From contig NZ_LT906468.1 in the NCBI RefSeq assembly GCF_900187125.1, forward strand, positions 4,402,001 through 4,466,000: DNA of 64,000 bases, in the 5' to 3' direction. Both the position numbers and the translations under genes were made by a program. The first letter of the stretch is position 1, and every line of letters begins with the position of its first letter. This document shows positions 60,556 to 64,000 of the stretch, piece after piece. Origin of the DNA: Sphingobacterium mizutaii (lineage in GTDB: Bacteria > Bacteroidota > Bacteroidia > Sphingobacteriales > Sphingobacteriaceae). A model generated the notes under the pieces. The model was not told the origin of the DNA. It was given only the letters and a program-made list of their open reading frames with translations, and did no database searches.

Positions 60556-61758
60556 ATGTCTTTAAGAGACAAACATATTGTAATTGGTATAAGCGGCAGC
60601 ATCGCCGCTTATAAGATTGCAACATTGGTAAGATTACTGAGAAAAGCAGAAGCCTCCGTTCAGGTTATCATGACCCAGGAAGCGACTCAATTCATTACTC
60701 CGCTTACTCTTTCTACCCTTTCCAACAAACCCGTTTTCGTCGATTATTTCGACAAAAAAACAGGGGAATGGAATAACCATGTCCATATTTCCCAATCGGC
60801 AGACCTGATCTTAATTGCTCCGGCCACAGCCAATACCTTGGCAAAATGTGCCCAAGGGATCTGTGACAACCTCTTACAAGCAGTCTATCTCTCTGCAAAG
60901 AGTGAGGTTTTCTTGGCTCCAGCAATGGATTTGGATATGTGGGTCCACCCTTCTGTCAAAAACAACATCCAGCTGCTACAATCCTACGGGAATGTGATCA
61001 TTCCTCCGGGTAAAGGAGAATTGGCAAGCGGACTTGTTGGCGAGGGCCGGTTGGCAGAACCTGAAGAAATCTTCCAGTTCATCCAGGAACATTTCGAATC
61101 CAATAAACCTCTTTCCGGGAAGAAAGCACTAGTCTCCGCAGGTCCAACCTACGAGGCTATCGATCCTGTTCGTTTCATTGGCAATCATTCCAGTGGAAAA
61201 ATGGGTTATGCCATTGCAAGGGAGCTCAGCAAACTTGGTGCTGAAGTAACCTTAATCAGCGGACCAACCGCATTAAGCACGCCAGAAGGCGTAAAAAGGA
61301 TCAATGTACAGTCTGCAGCTGAGATGCTTAATGAATGCAACAACTATTTTGAGCAAGCAGACATTACCGTCATGAGTGCTGCCGTTGCTGATTATGCCCC
61401 AACGGAAGTTGCCGCTCAGAAGATCAAGAAAAAGACGGAAGATTTCAGCATTTCACTTCAGAAAACCACGGATATACTAGCTACTCTGGGTGCAAAAAAG
61501 AGAGAACAGCAAACACTGGTTGGATTTGCCCTAGAAACCAATAATGAGCTAGAAAATGCGATCGATAAGCTAAAGAGAAAAAATCTGGATTTTATCGTGC
61601 TCAATTCCATGCAGGACAAAGGAGCCGGTTTTGCTCATGACACCAATAAGATAACGGTCATCAATAAAAAAGAAGAGATCTTGTCCTTTGATATAAAGAG
61701 TAAAGAAGAAGTGGCAAAGGACATTTGCACTTTGATCCTGGAATACCAGAATCGATAA
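60556..61758 (+). CDS. coaBC: Bifunctional phosphopantothenoylcysteine decarboxylase / phosphopantothenate-cysteine ligase
   Basis: Two steps of coenzyme A synthesis. The 400 residues comprise the FMN-binding CoaC domain (about 1-180), with ISGSIAAYK, catalytic His in NHVHISQSAD and PATANTLAK, and CoaB (about 185-400) with GPTYEAIDPVRFIGNHSSGKMG, SAAVADYAP and the AAQKIKKK segment. In CoaC the PxMNxxMW motif reads PAMDLDMW, with Asp for Asn. It is the last gene of the bamD cluster and runs toward the next gene, 1 nt away. Confidence 0.96.
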   Translation: MSLRDKHIVIGISGSIAAYKIATLVRLLRKAEASVQVIMTQEATQFITPLTLSTLSNKPVFVDYFDKKTGEWNNHVHISQSADLILIAPATANTLAKCAQGICDNLLQAVYLSAKSEVFLAPAMDLDMWVHPSVKNNIQLLQSYGNVIIPPGKGELASGLVGEGRLAEPEEIFQFIQEHFESNKPLSGKKALVSAGPTYEAIDPVRFIGNHSSGKMGYAIARELSKLGAEVTLISGPTALSTPEGVKRINVQSAAEMLNECNNYFEQADITVMSAAVADYAPTEVAAQKIKKKTEDFSISLQKTTDILATLGAKKREQQTLVGFALETNNELENAIDKLKRKNLDFIVLNSMQDKGAGFAHDTNKITVINKKEEILSFDIKSKEEVAKDICTLILEYQNR

Positions 61759-61759
61759 A

Positions 61760-63127
61760 TTATAGATTCGCTATCCTTACCTCCCTTGGATAGTAGTTAT
61801 TGATCCGGTTTCCCAAAACCTTCACCCAACCTAAAGAAACACCTTCATAATTGACCAAACACCAGCCTTTTTCCATACCAGTGAATAATTCCAGATCCAA
61901 CTGCTCCTTTCTCAAAAAATCCTGGGCATCAGCTAAAGTGAGTTCCACAGCAGATAGATTTTTATCTCTGTAAACACTCAAAGCCAGATCATGGGATGGA
62001 ACAAGTTCCTTTCCAAGCCATTTCCCGACCATCGTTCCAGCATTTTTCAGGTATAATACCTGCTGCAGGGCCTTTATGCTTGCTTCTAGATCCTGGGGGA
62101 ATATGTGGACATTATCGTTATGCAATAGTGTGGAAAGCCCCTTGTTATTTTCTATCCAACCTTGCAGGCAGTCTTTAGCAATTGGAGACTTCTCCAGTTT
62201 CATTTTTTTGGTCGAAAAAGTAGGCTGAATATTCTTGACTTGAAGGATCCCTATGAAAAACCCTTCTCCTTTGGTTTTATGCGGATAGAATCGGTAACCT
62301 GTGGCTTTGGCCCTCTCAGATTTGGTAACTTCTATTCCCCAAGATTGATCAATCGGAACTTCGATGCTATCTAGATTATACTCTTCGATCAGCCAATCCA
62401 AAATATCCTCATTCTCCTCCGAAGAATACGAGCAAGTGGAATACAGCAGGTATCCATGGCTGCTCAAGCAGGATATTACTTCCGACAGGATGCGTTGTTG
62501 CCTTTCACTGCAAAGCTTTACGTTCGCTTCAGACCACGCATCAATACTATCTTCGTCCTTACGGAACATCCCTGAACCCGAACATGGCGCATCTACAACC
62601 AAAAGGTCAAAAAACCCAGGCAATCTCCGGAAAGCAGTGGGATCATTATTCGTCACCACGACATTTGGGTATCCCCAGCGCATCAAGTTTTCCTGAAGAA
62701 TTATGGATCTGCTCTTAATGATTTCATTTGATACCAATAAGCTATTTGGACTTATCTGATCATTGATCAAGGTAGATTTCCCTCCTGGAGCTGCACATAG
62801 ATCTAAGGCCTTGATATCCCTTTCCCTAAGTTTTAGTTCCTTCAAAATATAACTGACAAACATAGATGATGCTTCCTGCACATAATAACAGCCCGCGTGA
62901 AATAAGGGATCTAAGGTAAATTTTGGACGATCATTCAGATAATACCCATTTTCACACCAGTGGATCCGGTCGGCAAGTTCAAAGTCTAATTCTGTTGGTT
63001 TTTTTGGATTTAGGCGTATGGAGGTGAGTTTTTCTCCGCTTTCATGGGCTGCTTTAAAGGCTTCTTCGTCAAAAAGTGGATCTATACCCAGTCTTTTAAT
63101 TAGGGAATTGGGGAGAATATTACTCAT
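61760..63127 (-). CDS. RsmF-like 16S rRNA m5C methyltransferase
   Basis: NOL1/NOP2/Sun family. In 455 residues: SAM-binding LDLCAAPGGKSTLI near 109, the catalytic segment DAPCSGSGMFRKD with one Cys and YSTCSYSSEENE with the other, both needed for m5C formation. The C-terminal part (about 290-455) includes a RsmF/PUA-like domain that ends in NYEGVSLGWVKVLGNR. Relative to RsmB it lacks the NusB-like N-terminal domain. The start is ATG 63127. Confidence 0.92.
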   Translation of the reverse strand: MSNILPNSLIKRLGIDPLFDEEAFKAAHESGEKLTSIRLNPKKPTELDFELADRIHWCENGYYLNDRPKFTLDPLFHAGCYYVQEASSMFVSYILKELKLRERDIKALDLCAAPGGKSTLINDQISPNSLLVSNEIIKSRSIILQENLMRWGYPNVVVTNNDPTAFRRLPGFFDLLVVDAPCSGSGMFRKDEDSIDAWSEANVKLCSERQQRILSEVISCLSSHGYLLYSTCSYSSEENEDILDWLIEEYNLDSIEVPIDQSWGIEVTKSERAKATGYRFYPHKTKGEGFFIGILQVKNIQPTFSTKKMKLEKSPIAKDCLQGWIENNKGLSTLLHNDNVHIFPQDLEASIKALQQVLYLKNAGTMVGKWLGKELVPSHDLALSVYRDKNLSAVELTLADAQDFLRKEQLDLELFTGMEKGWCLVNYEGVSLGWVKVLGNRINNYYPREVRIANL

Positions 63128-63186
63128 ATATTGCTAATAAATCTATGTAAATTTACAGGAATTATTTTTTTCCTTTAATATTTAGA

Positions 63187-63573
63187 ATGAAAGAATTTAA
63201 AAAATATTATATCATACCTGCTACACCTGAGGAACTTTACAGAGCATTGACGACTGAAATAACCATCAGATTATGGACCGGCGACCTTGTAGAAATCGAT
63301 CCAGTGCCTAATGGAGAGTTTTCCATGTGGGACGGGGCCATACAAGGAAAGTTCTTGGAACTGGAAGAGTTCGGAAAAATAGTCCAGGAATGGTATTTCG
63401 GTGAGCAGAACGAACCTTCAATCGTGACCCTTAAGCTCCATGAACATAAAAGGGGAACTTCATTAGAGGTAAGGCAATGCAACATTCCCGACGAGGCATT
63501 TGATGACATAGTTGACGGATGGGATGATACGTATATCTCATCATTGATTGAATTTTACGAAGAAGAGGATTAA
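63187..63573 (+). CDS. START-like (AHSA1/SRPBCC) domain protein
   Basis: A 128-residue single-domain cytoplasmic protein. IPATPEELYRALTTEITI and LWTGDLVEIDPVPNGEFSMWDGAI, then LEEFGKIVQEWYFG and the C-terminal helix GWDDTYISSLIEFY, are the pattern of Bacteroidetes START-like proteins. The family binds hydrophobic ligands or acts as a chaperone activator; the ligand is unknown. It is divergent from the methyltransferase gene. Confidence 0.85.
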   Translation: MKEFKKYYIIPATPEELYRALTTEITIRLWTGDLVEIDPVPNGEFSMWDGAIQGKFLELEEFGKIVQEWYFGEQNEPSIVTLKLHEHKRGTSLEVRQCNIPDEAFDDIVDGWDDTYISSLIEFYEEED

Positions 63574-63945
63574 ATTCAAGAAATTCATGGATTTATGTAG
63601 ACATCCATACCCTTCTCACCAAAATTCTCAAAAATTCAAAACATAACTATCCAATATCTTGGCTCATCCGACAGGAGTTTGATTGAATAGGAGTAAACTG
63701 CATGAACATGAATACCTCTGCCATCAAAGTACTGGAAATTTATCCAGAACGTTTTCCCATATTGTACAGAAAATCTAGGATTCAACTTCTTGCATGACTA
63801 TTTTCAAAAACCGGGGCGGATTTTGGGAATTTTTTCATCAGAAAGCACATTTGTTTGAATCAAAACACATAAATAAAAGAACATGTAACAAACTACAAAC
63901 CAGCACTTAACATATTTTTTTTAACAAATCTTAATAATATTTACT
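63574..63945. other. Non-coding stretch at the right end
   Basis: About 370 nt with no gene, hairpin or repeat that I can support. It includes a GGCGGATTTTGGG patch near 63813-63829 and AT-rich DNA that leads into a -7-type box (next entry). Confidence 0.5.
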
Positions 63946-63953
63946 TATTTTTG
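63946..63953 (+). promoter_or_regulatory. Candidate -7 element for a gene beyond the window
   Basis: TATTTTTG lies about 28 nt before an ATG at 63982. No clear -33 TTTG. It probably drives the gene that begins at the right edge. Confidence 0.4.
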
Positions 63954-63981
63954 TATCAGATCCTCATGCTTTCACCTTCTG

Positions 63982-64000
63982 ATGAAAAATAGATTATTTG
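63982..64000 (+). CDS. Possible start of a gene cut by the window edge
   Basis: ATGAAAAATAGATTATTTG could begin a protein MKNRLF..., the start of a typical signal peptide. It follows a -7-type box at a sensible distance. Only six codons are visible, so this is tentative. Confidence 0.35.

Overview
The window is a chromosomal segment of a Bacteroidetes bacterium, most likely a Sphingobacterium/Pedobacter-type member of the Sphingobacteriaceae. This rests on: a NuoG of only about 340 residues inside a complete nuoA-N operon; an ExbB-ExbD-ExbD-TonB operon that also encodes a PstS-like lipoprotein and a TPR protein; an outer-membrane barrel receptor with a carboxypeptidase-like N-terminal domain; the bamD-rpoZ-coaBC cluster with Bacteroidetes-type omega; -7 promoter boxes of the form TAnnTTTG; and scarce Shine-Dalgarno sequences. 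No rRNA, tRNA, CRISPR array, prophage or intact insertion sequence was seen.

Layout. 1-2.1 kb: a nitrosative-stress divergon (partial Rrf2-family regulator; flavohemoglobin; hemerythrin-like protein). 2.2-15.1 kb: the 14-gene complex I operon nuoA-N on the minus strand. 15.1-19.9 kb: an accessory-looking stretch with an ABC exporter pair, a membrane-anchored NEW3-domain protein, a decayed coding remnant and about 1.4 kb of nearly empty DNA. 19.9-26.0 kb: the exbB-exbD-exbD-tonB-small membrane protein-PstS-like lipoprotein-TPR operon. 26.4-31.5 kb: SUI1 and a lipid kinase, metK behind a strong SAM-II riboswitch candidate, fabD and an M16 peptidase. 31.7-35.3 kb: an outer-membrane receptor with a secreted CBM9/DOMON-like partner. 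35.6-44.5 kb: rnhB, a YfhO-like membrane protein, a Trk/Ktr potassium system, an AsmA-like protein and rsgA. 44.6-52.1 kb: polA, a MORN-type protein, phosphatidylserine decarboxylase, a PhoR-like kinase, then a DUF47-Pit phosphate uptake operon behind a textbook direct-repeat Pho box. 52.3-58.0 kb: an OmpA-family protein and TPR-aroE-MBL-FtsX genes. 58.0-64 kb: a carboxypeptidase-regulatory-domain protein, NifU-like protein, bamD-rpoZ-coaBC, an rRNA m5C methyltransferase and a START-like protein.

Most genes are housekeeping or envelope functions. The signals that stand out are regulatory: (1) an apparent SAM-II riboswitch before metK carrying an inserted hairpin whose 3' arm overlaps the pseudoknot strand; (2) the TTAACA-N5-TTAACA Pho box in front of DUF47-Pit; (3) period-7 degenerate tandem repeats at six intergenic sites; (4) several -7 promoter boxes that sit 3-7 nt before start codons, predicting leaderless or nearly leaderless mRNAs; and (5) three 8-nt ATG/stop overlaps in nuo. 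All coordinates, motifs and hairpins were read by eye; no homology search or folding program was run.
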